The notes beneath the pieces were generated by a model that did not search any database, was not told where the DNA came from, and saw nothing but the letters and a program-made list of their open reading frames with translations. 64,000 bases of DNA from Erythrophleum ivorense (taxonomy: Eukaryota; Streptophyta; Magnoliopsida; Fabales; Fabaceae), in contig JAIUCV010000397.1 of assembly GCA_026724425.1 (NCBI GenBank), forward strand, positions 496,001 through 560,000, given 5' to 3'. Position 1 is the first letter of the stretch, and each line of letters opens with the position of its first letter. The translations under genes were made by a program, and so were the position numbers. This document shows positions 12,838 through 26,250 of the stretch, in pieces.

Positions 12838-14990
12838 TGTAACATCTTAAAATTAATTAATATATATTATTAAAAAGAAATAATTTAATTAAAGATTTTT
12901 GGAAAAGGGTCATTAAATTAGGAATTTTAGGAAGAAATAAATAAGTAGAAAAATTATTAAGGAAGAGATAATTAATTTAAGATGTAATTTAGAAAAATAA
13001 ATTTATTTGTGAGTTGAAAATGTATTTATGTGAAAATTAATAATTTACACTTAGGAAAATCATTTGGGGCCCACTAATACCTAAAATTTAATTAAAACCA
13101 ATTGAAATGGCTAAAAAATGGATTTCTACTAAGGACCTACTCAAATTCAATAAAGCTTGAGACCTAGATGGCCTAAAACCTAGGTCAAAGACCTAACCCA
13201 TAACCCTTTTAACTTAAAACATTAGCCTTAACCTCACACACTCTCCCATTTCATGTAGCTAGTCTAAGAGGATAGCAAAAATGTAGAGGAGAGCAGAAAG
13301 TATAGGAGTTAAACTTTGGAGCTTTGATCTATCAAAAAGGAAACATTTTTTTGGCTTTGGTGAGTGATGAGAAAAGTGATCCATTCTTTTTTTTTTTTTT
13401 TTAACCAAATATCTCTTGATTTGGTGAAATTTGATGAAACGTTAGGTTGGTAGATTTGAGAATTTTGGTGGATTAGTGGAGGAAGGAGCTCAAGTAAGTG
13501 TTGGGTAAGTAAATCCCCTTTATTTATGATGTTTTACCTAAATCTCATTTCCAAATCTGATTTTTGTGTATGGTCATGTGTATGTGCAAAAATTCAACTT
13601 AAACAAGTGCCTTGTTGTGTCGACTTGGATTATTGAGCTCAAATGGGTATTTTGAAACTCTTGGAAGTTTGGATAAGTTGAAATTAAGTAGTTTGTTAGG
13701 TATTGATTGATTTAAACTATGGGTCTCCTTAGAATTGATGAATATGTATTAGTTATCAATCTTGGTATAGGCTTATGTTCATACTTAGTGGCTATTACTA
13801 AATTGGAAGTGGAAAATACAATTTGAGGTAATTGGAGTTTAATTCCATTGATATTTATTGTGGAATCAAATTTATAGATTGTATATGCTTGTTGTTTCAT
13901 GTAATGCCATGTTAAATTTAGCTACTTGTGTGTATTTTGTTGTGAACTTTGCAGGTGTGTCTTGAATACTACCATAGACCTTGCGAGTGTGTCTTATGCA
14001 TTGATTTTAGTTATTGGCCAATTACTATAAGAATTGTTGTCAAACTTGTTGCTTTTGATTTGTTTAATATGATATGATAAATTAATGATTTTATTATGTA
14101 TAACTTTACACTTGTTTGCCTATACAAATGTGGAGGAAAATTATTTTTGATTATTGAGATTTTATATCTTATCTCGATTGTGGGTTAATATTTTACAAGT
14201 AAAGGTTTGGACTTTGGTAAGGATAAGCAATTGGAGACTTGATTGGACTAGGTTAGGCTCACTATTAGGATAGCCTAGATTTTAGTTATATATTTTGGTA
14301 AAATTTTAAGTAACTTACAACTTGTGATATGATATTGCCAAGTGTAGGATTTCATCTTTCTTAGTAATTGTATGTGTAAGAATGATAGTCAGGATTTTAG
14401 ATGTCTAGCTCTTTTGTATTTGTATCTCACTTGTAATTATGGTATATTTTGGAGTGGTTTATAAATGATTATGGACCTTGAGTATTTATGACTCTTTGGG
14501 TTTGTATGGTAACGTTGGATTTTGATTATTACTTAGTTGGTTGTTAATGGTTTAGAGAGCCTTGGTATAGTAGTTATTAATTGTGTATTAATGGATTCTT
14601 AGCAAGTCCCATAGTCACGTTTTGAATGTGTGGATGCTTTGTGACTTTAAAGGGTGGAATAATTTCATTTAGCATGTGAAACTTGTTAGGCTTGTTTTAG
14701 AGACAAATGGTTAAGTATTAGAGGCTTTGGATCTATGAGTTGTAGTCCGACTAGTCACTTTTGCTATCATGTGATAGATCTTGCTATTTAGAGTACTGAT
14801 ATAATATGATTAACATCCAAATTACAATGGGATCCTGGCCTAAGTCATAAAATGTGGAAGAAATTTGATCTTTTTCTTTTATCAAATGAAAATTAAAGTT
14901 ATCCCTCTCTTTTTCTTATCATATGTTACTTGTTCATTTATATATTTCATATATCTTACATATTCCAACTTATAACCCACAAGAATGGTC
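12838..14990 (+). repeat. Gypsy-type LTR-like block (family C)
   Basis: The block starts TGTAACATCTTAAAATTAAT and matches the block at 61445 along its length. Both have the same AATTAATTAA-rich start, a CCTTG(C/T)GAGT motif in the middle (13978 and 62638), a conserved TTGGTAAGGATAAG-like segment (about 14214 and 63005) and CCAAGTGTAGG (14338 and 63149). Neither copy has coding sequence. The right end is not resolved, and no ATTTA duplication partner to the left flank was found at a CA end. Confidence 0.55.
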
Positions 14991-15018
14991 TACGGATGAT
15001 GTTATAACTATTATTTTT

Positions 15019-16530
15019 TGTAATTTCTAGACATTGAAAGACAAGTTAATTAACATGATAATGGGGGATTAAAGGCCCAAGTAGAATTAAAGGAAAAGGC
15101 TAAAAGAGTAAAAACATAAAATAGAAGGAAAATGGTTTTGTCAAATCGAAAAAAAAAAAAATTAAGGATTTAAAAATAATGAGATTTAACATAAGAAACT
15201 TATATTCTTCACTATAATATGATAAGATAAGGCTAATGGATTTACCAGGTAAAGTAGTTCAATTAAATCCGTGACGGTATACAAATTATGGTTCTTGGTA
15301 GCAATATTTTTAATTGGACTTTTTAGGTTATTTTAAATTTCAAAAATTCCAAAGTAGATATTTTTAATGAGGCAAAGAGCCCAAATTTAGTGTTAAAAAA
15401 ATGGTTTTCAAAATGGATACAAAATGAGTTCAAATGGAAGGGTTAAAATAAAAGAACATAAGGGGAATTTTTAAAATTGTTTTAAGATATCTTCTTTTCT
15501 CCCTTATATGTGACACCCGCTGTTTCTTCCATTTAGAATTGACTCACTTCAACTCTGAACCAGGTTTTTAAGGGCATGAGAAAGAGGAGGAAAGAGGAGG
15601 GAAAGAAAGGCAAGAGTATGTTCAAAATTCTCTTCTCTTCTTCAAGCTCATTTTAATGGTGGTTTTAATTTTTTGAAAGGGTAACTTTAGTCACTAACCT
15701 CTTAAGGAAAAAAGGAGGTTTGAAGCAACCAAGTATAACAAAAGAATCACCATTTAAAGAGCTTTCCATGAAGGTATGTAACAAGGTAGGAAATTGCTAT
15801 TCCATGAACCTTCTTCCTCTATGTTTTGGCCTAGGGAGAAAGGGAGAGAAGCAAACTTGTGTTTGATGAAAACTTAATAGAAACAAGGGTTTAAAAGGGA
15901 GGAAAGTAGGATTATGCAAAGAAAACTACAAAGAAATCCATAGAGAGCAAGTTAGGGTCACTTAGGGTTCTAAATGAACTATGGAAGATGTAAAACTTTA
16001 GAAAGATAATTGGAATTCTTTAAGGCTATACTTGGACTAGAAAAGAGTCAAGGATATTCCATGTTCTCCAAATGCCCCCTTAAAATGGCAAAAGCTCCAT
16101 ATAGGGTCTTGATAAGTATGTCTCGGTCAAGGGGTAGAAAAAGCACCTAGGGAATTGTTTCATGGATTCTAAGGCTATAAATGGTCTAAATATGAGCAAT
16201 GAATACTAATGAAACCATTAGAATGAATTTAGGAGCCCTATTTTTATAAGTGAAAATTTAAGATTCAAAAAGGGCATAATGAAGTAACTTGGTGCTAAAC
16301 ATGTTTGAACTTGTATTTGATGGCCCTAATGGGTTCCATTTGAGTCATATGGCTCATGTAAAGTGAGATCTTAAATCTTATAGTTTGAATTATAGGAGTC
16401 ACTATTTAAGGGGCTTAAAGTAACTAAACTTTACATTTTAGGTTTGAATAGGCATATGTAGTAATAAAAAGAGTTAGAATAAGATCTAATGAGTTGTTTT
16501 GCATTTAAATTGATGTAATTAGGCCAAGCT
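15019..16530 (+). repeat. 5' LTR of the gypsy element, first half (family A)
   Basis: It starts TGTAATTTCTAG. It is similar to the reverse complement of the solo LTR at 55314-58350, for example AGGTTTGAAGCAACCAA at 15717. Adding the second half (22763-24282) gives 3032 bp, against 3037 bp for that solo LTR, which supports both the start and the insert boundaries. Positions 16131-16530 are repeated in the 3' LTR from 26251. Confidence 0.75.
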
Positions 16531-19500
16531 AGTTAATGGTTGTGTCGAGCAACTTCAAATAAACTAGGTTAAATAAAATTTGCAATATAGGGTATTTACC
16601 TTAACTGTTTTCCTTGAAAATGGATTTCAATATTCAAAAGAGCCTTCTAAATATAAAAGGAACCTAAAAATTACCTAATTAAAGGGGGTTTTAATTGAAT
16701 TTAACTTGGTAAAAATTAAATTGAAATTAAAATTTCAAACTACTAACTAAAATGCATGAATTATCAAGCAAGAAATGGACATGTGACTAGTTTTGGATTT
16801 TTTCCTTGATATTTATTATCCTTATTCTAATTCAATTATTAATGGCTTTGGTCTAAGAGTTCCTATATGTGTTCATGGTAATAATTCAATGTTGATTGAG
16901 ACCTTAACTCCATATTAAATCATTAATTCTTGTGATTAAGATCATTAAACACTTAAATTGAATGATTAATTAATCAAATTAGCTTTTGAACTTTCATCAT
17001 AGAGGGTTCAATTAACCAAGAAAATTTTAAAGAAACCTCAATTCAAACATTTAAGCTCACAATTTCTAACATGCATTTCATTAAACACCTTGATTGCATA
17101 CATAAAAAATTAGAAGTGAATGAAAATTCTAGCATTTAAATTGATCCATTAATCATCAAAATACTTTCCTAATTGATGTTTAACCAGCCACCAATTATAA
17201 ACAACATTAATCTTAATCCATTATAAACTTAATCGGCTAGTATGTGAACAAGAAGAAGTTTTAGAAAGAGAGGAAAAGAATGTAGAAATCTTAGCCAAAT
17301 CCTTTGATAATCTTCATGGATTTAAGTTTCAATAAAGTCTTCAACCTAACTAGCCATAAAATGTAATTAATGTTTCATGAAGTGTAAAATGATGGAGGAG
17401 AATTAGTGTGTAGAGCTAAGACCTCCAGCTCCCAAGAAGAATGGAGGATAAAAATTAATTAATTCCCATTCTGCCTAAGCCTCCTCTCTATTCCCCCTCA
17501 TGTGCTTTCTTGTGCTTCGTTAAAACTCATGCTTTCATCTCATTTTTCCACATGAGCTACTCCTTTAGTAAGCCTAAGAGTCCTTATCCTTCTTCACATG
17601 ATTGTGTGTGTGTAATTGTAAAATCTCTCTCCTCCTGAATTAGTGAAGCCCCATGCATTAATGTGAGTCGTCCATGTGTGTGTGAATGAGTTGTCCTTGT
17701 ATGCATAATTTGTGTGTGAATGTGAATGGCTAGACATGCTACATGTAAATGCATATGCACGTGACTTCCCTTACGTGTATGCATGTGAGAGTGGAGTGTT
17801 TAGGTTCTAGTGCTGCCTTCTCCCCCCTCTTACATTAAACCCATGCATGGATGTATATCATTGTGCAAGAAATGAATGCTATGCATCTTGGTAAGAGTGT
17901 CTTTGTGTGTTTGCTATAAAACTCGTGCCTTTAACCATTCCTCTCTATACCTTAGACTTCTCAATTACATGTTCCATGCCTCTCTTTAGGACATCCAAAC
18001 CTAAGCTTCTCACTAGATTCATTGAGTGCCTTATGGAGTGGGCCCCCCAAAGTGATGTGCTCTATGTGTGTGTGAATGTGTGAGAATAAGTGGCATACTA
18101 TTCGTCCTCCACGTGAGCTGGTGTATGTGTGTCTTCTCTTTCCTAAGACTCTTCTTATGTCAATCATGTTCTGGTCCCTATGTTTATACCCCAAGCTTCC
18201 ACATGTCCTAGTGCTTTCTATAATATCTTGTTTTCGTTAAAGGACAAAAACAGGTACATTTTCAAAGCAAGTCTCAAAAATGAATTAGTTAAGGTCCCAA
18301 AAAATTTGAGTAGCATTTTAGACTCCTAAAAATGAGAATCCCAAGTTCAAATAGAAAGAAAAATGGAGCTAGAATGAAGAAATGAAATCTAACGAAAACT
18401 TGACAAAACGTAATGACATTTTCTTAATTTTTAGCAAATTTTGGAATTCATACGACAAAATTTTTGAGTTATCCGGGGTTCTCAGAGGCCCTGAAAACCA
18501 TGGGAAGCCTTGAGATAGTTAAAACCCCTTCGGTTGACATTTTTTAATGTTAGTGGACCTGAACTTTAATAGATTTTTTTGGAAAGGTTTTAACTCTAAT
18601 TTGAATAATTCTAAAGTCATTTTATTAAATTAGAAACCTAAATTTTATAATGAAAAAGAAGGTTCTAAAAAAGGAGCTAAAACAAAATGAAAACGAAAAT
18701 GCCAAGATGAAGGGGTAAAATTGAAATTTTTAAAAAGTCTTTCTTAAACCCACTTGTATATATAGGGTGCCCTACCTCCTCACTCATTTAGCTCATTTAG
18801 TTTTTGCCCTAAATAAGAGGAAGAACCCTAAGAGTGAGGTGCACAAGAAGGAGAAGAAGAGAAGGAGAAAAGCAAGGAAAAAGGTATGAAATTTCTTGGT
18901 TTTTCTCATGTTTTCTCTTTAGCAAACCTTTCCTTCTCCATTTCCCCTTCTTTCCTATGATTTTATTGAAGTTTTTGGATTTTTTTGGGGGAAGAGTAGA
19001 GGGGAAAATTTAGATTTGAAGAGAGGAGGCCAAAGAAAGGAAGAATCAAGCAAGAAAATAAAGAAAAATAAGGTAAAATTTCCATCTCATGGTAGCTACT
19101 TCTTCTTCCCTTTCTTCCTTGGTTTGACCTACATATGGCCAGCTCTAGGAAGTTGAATTTCTAGCTAAACCAAGGATGAATCTTAGGAATTTAAGGAAAG
19201 AGAATAAAAATATGCAAATAAAACAACAAAACAACTATGGAAAATAAAGATAGCAAACCTAGGGTTTCTAGTGTTTCTTATAAAATATGATTTGATACCT
19301 GATTCATAGGCCTAAATGAATGTTTAAATAAGATCCTAAGATCCTTAGAAGGCTTCCCATATGCATCTTCCATCAAGAAAACAAAGCAAAGTCTATAAGT
19401 ACCAAAATCAAGCATAGTTTCAGCCTAGAAGGGTTAGGGTACCTAGGGATAGTTTTAAATTTTTTCAAACTCATTTTTTAGTCATTTATGATGAGTGAAG

Positions 19501-22500
19501 ATGAGGGGAAACCTTGGAAAAAATTTACGAGGCCTAGAAAATGAATTGGTGTCATAGGTTCCATAATATGACCTAAGGAAGCAATATGTAGTTAGGCTAT
19601 TTATTTTAATTGTGTGATGACTCTAAGAGGCTTAAAAGGAGTCAAGAATCATAAATGAAAGGAAAGAATGGAGCCTAAAACTCCTTTGATGAGTGTTACT
19701 TTATTAGGTGTATTTAGGAACTATATGTCAAAGTTAGAGTTCCAAGTAGATGTATGGCCTTAGAAATGAATTTAAGAACCTAATTGGCTTCCATAAATTG
19801 TGTTTAGGCTAAGAGAAGCAAATCCCATACCTTTGTATGTGTGAGGTCAAGCAAGGGAGCATTATTTCAAGAGGAAAAGTGTGTGGTTACAATAAAGGTA
19901 TCTCACTCTTCCTTCTCTCATGCATGAATATATGCTTAACTTATCTTTGAATATGTGTATGTGTGTTTTAACCTATGAAAAGTATTCTATCATGAGCTCT
20001 TATTCCATGATACCATGATGATGTATTATGTTTTCAAATAATGTTTAACATGTTTGCTTGGGTTTGCTTAAGTGTGGAGAAGCCAAGAACTCTTAGCCAT
20101 AGTGAGGATGAGCCAAAAATCCTTAGAAATGGTTGAGACAAAGCAAAGTGTCTCCCAAGAGTGAGATTGAGTCAAAACCTCTTAGAGAAAATGGGTGAGA
20201 TAAGTCCAAAATCTATAAGTGAATGGGTGAGGCTAATCCACTTACTTGGCAAGCCTATATATGCTATATATAACATGTTCAAATGCCAAGGATGTTTTTT
20301 GAATGCTCACATTATTCTTTGTACTTATGCATTCATTTTTAAGACTTGAATGACATATTTTATGTATGATTGAAAGAGAGATGAGCTATTGGGATTCTTT
20401 GAATCTCATTCCCTCATCTCCAATGCCTTAACATGCTAGGTGGATTAAGTGAATAAGGTAATGGGAGCCATCAAGTTAGAAGATTAGAGTATGACAATAA
20501 GGTGCCTTGATTTTGCTTTTTTATGGCTATATGAGTGGCAAATATTGCAATCCATTATTGTTTATGTCCTATTACCTCATGTCCATGTGTAATTATGCAA
20601 TTGTATCATGTACAAATGAGATTTAATGTTATATGAATGGTATAGTGTAATTTGGGTATGGAATGGCAAGACTAGCCTTGTGTAATCTTGTGTATAGCAT
20701 GGGGTGAGAAAGTGAGTTTTTAAATTCTAGGTTTGTGCACCTTTGAGACAAGTTTAGAAGGTTATTTTGGTATATTCCCACATACTCAAGTGGTCATGGT
20801 GGCCTTGGAACTCAATATAGACCATTTGGACCCCTTAGATGGCACAAAAGTGACCAATTTATAGCCCAATGTCAAATTTTAACCAAATAAATGAATTTGC
20901 CTATGAAATTTGGCACACATATATACCTTATCTAGAAATTTTTGGGAAGCCAAAAATAAAATTATTTGGAGTTCTGTGGAATTAATTATGATTTTTTAAA
21001 GGTGGTATTTTTCTGTTGAACTGATACAGGTACTGTTCATATGGTCAAAAAATTGGGCTACATCATTCCTAGGCCAAATGATGTCCAATACTCATAAAAT
21101 TTTATAATTATAAACTAGATATAATAAAATTTCCATAGCCACCAAGATCACCTTAATTGGACCTTTGAATAGGGAGATATAAATCTTTGAAGTTGGAGGT
21201 CAGTATCAGGGATGATAGTCGACCTCTGGTACTATTCTAATAATTTCCAGTGACTAGCAGCCCCTATTGAGGTCTGAATATATTTTTAGAATAAACTAGA
21301 TATCTGTAACTTTCAAGCTTTTAATAATGGTAAAGAATTTATGATTTTAAATTTTCTAGAATTAGTTATGATTTTTCAAAGTTTATAATAATAAACTGAA
21401 ATTTCTGGCTGAGGCTACACTCTTAAATTTCATGTATTCCATCCACTTGCACAAGTTTTAAGCCACCTCCTTGGATGGTTTTGAATTATATTAAGGTAAT
21501 TAAATATAAGAATGAGTTGATATGGTCTACAGGACACTGAATGAAAAATTTATCTACTACGCAATGCAAATATATTTATTATTTTAATGTCATTTTTCTT
21601 GCTTCCTCATGAAATATAGGGTATGAGACATGGAGATAGCATGAGAAAAGCTAGACATTTATGGTGTTGCACTTTCTAAACAGAACATGAGCCTCTTATC
21701 CAACTCGAGCCTCCCTTCTTCCATATGCTTCATTCATGAGTGCATCTATGTAAAGCTAATGCCATGCATGAAAATGTGGATGAGTGTGTATGTGTGTGAT
21801 GTGGTGCATGGAAGTGAATGAATAGTGGAGTGAGCTATGATTCACATGGATAGCTTGTGCATCATGTTGCTATGTGCAAGAGTGTGTATATGAGTGAGTG
21901 GAGTCTTTAATTCATTCGTGTATGTGAATGAGATAATGGATCTGGTGCTGTATTTGTGACATGTGCATCTCCTATTGAAAAACCCAAGACTAACCTCATG
22001 TGCCTCCTGGACCCATGCGTGCTACATGTAATTATGTGAGATAGTGGTTTGTGTAGCTGCTATGTGCATCATGAAGTGGAAAGCAATGTGACTTTATTTG
22101 TGATTAGAAGGTAGCATGTGCTTACATGTGTATGAATGAGAGAATGGTGCAAGTCCATATGGAGCTCTATCAGTAGCAATTCACGTGTATGAATGGTTGT
22201 GTATTCTAGTCTCATGTTTTCTTTCCATGTAAGCATGTGTATGAAGAGGTGCTATGTGTCCATGCTTATGTATGTGAGAGTGTATGAGTGATGTGAATGA
22301 ATGGAGAGTGTGAGGCTGTGCAACTACATGAGAGAATGGAGTATGCTTAATGAAGATGGAGGAAAGAGCTGTCTGTGTGTATAGATATGAGAGAGTTTGG
22401 TGCCTTTGTGTGCTTCCATGTGAGAATGAAGTGGCTATGTGTGTCAAATGAATGAGCTACTTCTTCAATTCATTTCTCCCTCCACGTGCCAACCATCTCA

Positions 22501-22762
22501 TCTCCATTTTAATTTCCCATTTAAATTCCACTTGCCTATTAAAATCTACAAAAATAATAGAAAACATTAAGTAGGAAAATGTACAAAATTATTTAAAAGA
22601 AATTTATGCATTAAAAATCAATAATTTTGAAAATTAATTCCTATAGTGCAAAAATGGCTAATAAAATCAAATATCATATAATTAAATCCATTAAGTCATA
22701 ATTCATCATTAAAATATCCAAATTAAGAGGATTGAAATATATGAAAATGGCATTTATGACTA
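16531..22762. other. Unclassified insert in the 5' LTR (holding a solo LTR)
   Basis: Compared with the 3' LTR copy (junction near 26640), the 5' LTR is interrupted here. CTAG occurs at both edges. Without the nested solo LTR at 18219-21671 the insert is about 2.77 kb. It is non-coding but unusual: 17580-18150 and 21740-22460 are full of GTGTGTGAATG and CATGTGTATG variants, so the - strand carries long His/Thr-rich low-complexity frames that I do not believe are genes. No terminal inverted repeats, LTRs or Helitron ends fit. Confidence 0.6.
18219..21671 (+). mobile_element. Solo LTR, family B (TSD CTTTC)
   Basis: A 3453-bp solo LTR. Its start reads TATAATATC, a decayed TGTAACATC, and its end reads ATGGTGTTGCA. 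The target duplication CTTTC is perfect (18214-18218 and 21672-21676). It aligns with 48888-52620: shared TTAAGGTCCCAAAA, then AGAGGCCCTGAAAACCATGG, a TATA box (TGTATATATAGGG, about 18756), a GA-rich leader and a minisatellite at 20085-20250. No coding sequence is present, as expected after LTR-LTR recombination. Confidence 0.9.
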
Positions 22763-24282
22763 GTGCAATTCCACCATTGGTGTGTGCCAATTTGAGAAAA
22801 ACCAAGAGAAATTAAAGGAGGAAGTGGGTTAATGGTGGATCAAAGCTCCTAGATTTACAAGGTAGCTTAATTTTTCCTTTCTTACATGCATTTACATGTC
22901 TTTAAGTTGAGGCACTTGTATGTATTGGTTGTTTGATAATTACATACGTTATGTTTGAATTGGCATCTTAGCATGACATTTTGTGCATAAGTGAGTTAAA
23001 CTTTAATTCCCAATTTGAGATGGTGGGAGAATCTAGCATAGTAGTTCTTCCCTAGCCCAAAGATAAGCCTAGTTAGTATGATTATATGCCATGGCTAGAT
23101 GAGTACAAGTTTCATGCCAATTTCATGTTTGAGTTGCTTTTGTGCATTTGCTATACATGCTTGCATTTTCTTTTAATTATCCATTGTGTGCATTGACTTG
23201 GAATGAGCAAGGCTATTGAGATTTTTCCAAGAATCTCACCCCTTTTATCTCTCACTAACCATGACAGGTACAATTAGCAAAGAAAAGGAACTATAGAAGA
23301 GCTAGAGCCTTAGAGGATGTAAATGGAATATTCATAGTGTATATGTATGGTTGGTGTATGTTATGAGACAAAATAGTAACCAATTATGATGTATATTATG
23401 ATGAGATGTAACGACTCTTTATGTATAAGTTTCAAACCATGGATGTATGCTATTTTGATATAGATTCATGCAAATATAACATGTTATGGTATATGAGAAG
23501 TGTATGATTCTATATGTCTTGTTGCAAGTAGGATAATGATTTTTAGAAGCTAGCCATATTTCTTATATTAGCCCTTATGGAAATGAAGTATGAGGTGATT
23601 GAATTTTGCTCAAAGGAAGTGATTGCACTTTAGAGCTCAATTGGACCATTTTGGAACTAAAATTTAATACAAATGAGCCATAAAATGTAACCTTACCCTT
23701 GACAGCTTAAATGATTTAGATTGGGGTTGAAACTTGGATGACAATTAGGGGACATATAGAACTTTCTAACAAGCCAAAGTTTGCTTTTTTTGAACTCTAC
23801 AAATATTTGGTAAATTTCCAAAATTAGCCTAAAAAAGATAACAAATATTAGTTATTGTTCATACCATCCAACTCTCGGATTTCATGACTTTTAAGGGGTC
23901 AAATGGATTCATTTTAACTTAAAATTTTTACAGTATAAAGTATAAATCATAAGCTTTTTCTAGACATCTAATTTATGTAAATCAGCATTGTGTAGCTAAA
24001 GTTATGAAAATTTGATGTTAGGACCTTAATATGTTAAAAGGGTCAAAATAGGCTATATGGTTCCGTATGCAAAGGGGACAGGTATTATGATCATGCGAGT
24101 TAAAATAGATGTGTGTATGGAAGTTATGAATAGAAATGGAAAGAAACGCTACTTTTGGTCCTCACAAATTCATTTGAGGTATTAAATGGCTAAAAACCGC
24201 CTCTAAAAGTCTTGTTATGGTTGGTTTATTTGCATTTGACAATAGATGGTATGAAATTCATTAAGAAATGGAAGTTATAACA
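22763..24282 (+). repeat. 5' LTR of the gypsy element, second half
   Basis: It resumes the LTR after the insert and ends GAAGTTATAACA. It is a direct repeat of about 26641-28053 (shared TTGGCATCTTAGCATGACAT, and ATGTATGGTTG near 23340 and 27110). The primer site follows 5 bp later. Confidence 0.85.
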
Positions 24283-24287
24283 CTTTT

Positions 24288-24299
24288 TGATATTAGAGC
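24288..24299 (+). other. Primer binding site of the gypsy element (decayed)
   Basis: TGATATTAGAGC matches 10 of 12 bases of TGGTATCAGAGC. The two differences are G-to-A and C-to-T changes, typical of decay of methylated DNA. It lies just inside the 5' LTR end. Confidence 0.8.
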
Positions 24300-24443
24300 A
24301 AAGGTTCAGATAGTTTAATTTTAGTTATGGCTTGAGGATGAGGAATATGTCTTATGTGTTGATTTTTCTATGGAATTCTAGGTGTATGTTTATGGCATAT
24401 TTATATGTTATGTATCAAAGCCTTTAAATTATTTCAAAAAAAG

Positions 24444-26250
24444 ATGGCAAATACTAAAAGAGGAAGGCTAGGGCGAAACTTGCAAACCTTATGGCAAAAG
24501 CTTTGTAGGCTATAATGGATCACTTAGATCACCAACAGGTGATGATGCAATAATAACAAGAAGTAATAATGCAATCGCAAAAAGGATTATCCTAGAAGGA
24601 AACTGAGAGACCTAATCCCTCTTAGCCACAAGACCTAGATAACCCAAAAAATTCAGAGGTTGATCCCTCAAGCCAAAACCTACCAAATGCACAACCACAA
24701 TTCTAGATAAACCCTTTCTAGCCTTAACTCACCACCTAATAAATAATAAACCAATTCAGGAAGTATGGTCTCCTATCATTTGATGGTGAACTGAATACAA
24801 AGAAAGTTAAGGCTTGGATTATATAATTGGAAAATATATTCAGGGTAATAGAGTGCATATAAGAACAAAAGGCTTTATTGGTCATATTCAAGCTTGAAAA
24901 AGAAGCAAATTATTAGTGGAGAAGTACATAACCCATCATGAGATCAAAGAATATCCCAATTGACTGGGAAACTTTCTTACAAGAGTTTTATGTGAAATAC
25001 TTCCTTAGCTTGATTAGGCATGAGAAAGAATCAGAGTTTATCCTATTGATGTAAACAAAGAATATGTTAGTAGACCGATATATAGCAAAGTTTCTTGAAC
25101 TCTCTAGATATTCCTTCCACCTCCAGAAGTAAGATGATGAGAGATGGAGGGTAGAAAAGCTAGAAAGGGGATTGTTGCTTAAGATTAGAGATAGAGTAGT
25201 CTCCCAAAGACTCAGAGACTTCAATGTATTAGTGGAGGTATATAGAGTGATAGGAAGTAATTTGAAAAGATTGCTAATAGTCCAAAACCCCCTCTTAAAG
25301 CCAAGAGACCAAGAGAAGAAGAAATAGCCACAGGTAACAATAAGAAAGGTGGCAAAGGGGCATGGAATAGAAGAAGCCAAAGGGAAAGAAGATTCAATCA
25401 ATCAAGTAGAAGTAATTCCTCACCAGCAATCACCCCAGTAGCATGTAATCATTGTGAAAGGAATCATGGTCCTAAACAATGTTTTAGCTGGCTAGAACAT
25501 TTGCTACAGGTGTGGTAAATAAGTGCATATGGCTAAAGATTATACCTAGCAGAGGGAGGTAGTTTTTGCACCCAGACCACAGACTCAAGGTAGAGTTTTT
25601 GCCCTGACATAATAGGAAGCTACCAGATATCCCAGTCTAATCCAAGATACTATTAAGATTAATAATTATAATGTAAATGCTATACTTTATTCGAGTACTA
25701 GTCACTTTTTTATATCCTATGACAGTGCTAGGAGACTAAGTCTGAATATTTATGTATTACCATATGATTTATATGTTTTCACCCCTATAGGAAATAGAGT
25801 TATTACCTTTCGTGCCTTTTGGAATTGTATAGTTTAGTTTAACCATTGCTTTACAACACTTGATCTAATTTGCATGCCCCTTATTGATATTGATTTGATT
25901 ATTGGTATGAATTTGATGTTAGTCAATAATGCCTTGCTTGATTGCCAAAAATAAATGCATTACATTGCCTAATTATGGAACTATCCCTAGTACCAGGACT
26001 GAGTTAACATTTTTTACCACCACCCAAGTTGAGAGATCTTTAGAACATGGTTGCTATGGTTTCTTAGTTTTCTTCTTGGTACAACAGAAGTAAAGGAAGG
26101 AATAAAAGAGATACTTGTAGTTATGGAATTCCCAAAAGTCTTTCCTAAAGAAATTAATAGATTACCCTTTGACAGACAAGTAGAATTCTTTATAGATAAT
26201 GTGCTTAGGGGAGGTCTGGTGTCTAAGGCTCCTTATAAAAAAAGCAACTA
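24444..26250 (+). pseudogene. Ty3/gypsy gag-protease-RT start, degenerate
   Basis: The ATG at 24444 opens a gypsy-type gag with many in-frame stops. The retrotransposon gag domain is readable at about 24760-25260 (FDGELNTKKVKAWI, then KLERGLLLKIRD). Two zinc-finger motifs follow: CNHCERNHGPKQC (25444) and CYRCGK with its last Cys changed to Tyr (25503). The protease active-site Asp codon is Tyr (25688-25690, YSSTSHFFIS). The RT N-terminus is open at about 26100-26250 (EFPKVFPKEINRLPFDRQVE, ending SKAPYK). There the text jumps into LTR sequence at an A-rich AAAAAGCA. The RT core, RNase H, integrase and any chromodomain are missing. The lineage is probably Tekay/Del-like, judged from the gag layout; this is an inference. 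Confidence 0.85.

Noticed and set aside
17584..18194. His/Thr-rich frames on the - strand (also 22181-22447)
   Set aside because: They arise from CACA-type low-complexity repeats inside an insert; composition, not coding.
16527..22766. Helitron reading of the insert (3' CTAG end)
   Set aside because: The empty site is G|T instead of A|T and there is no TC start or 3' hairpin.
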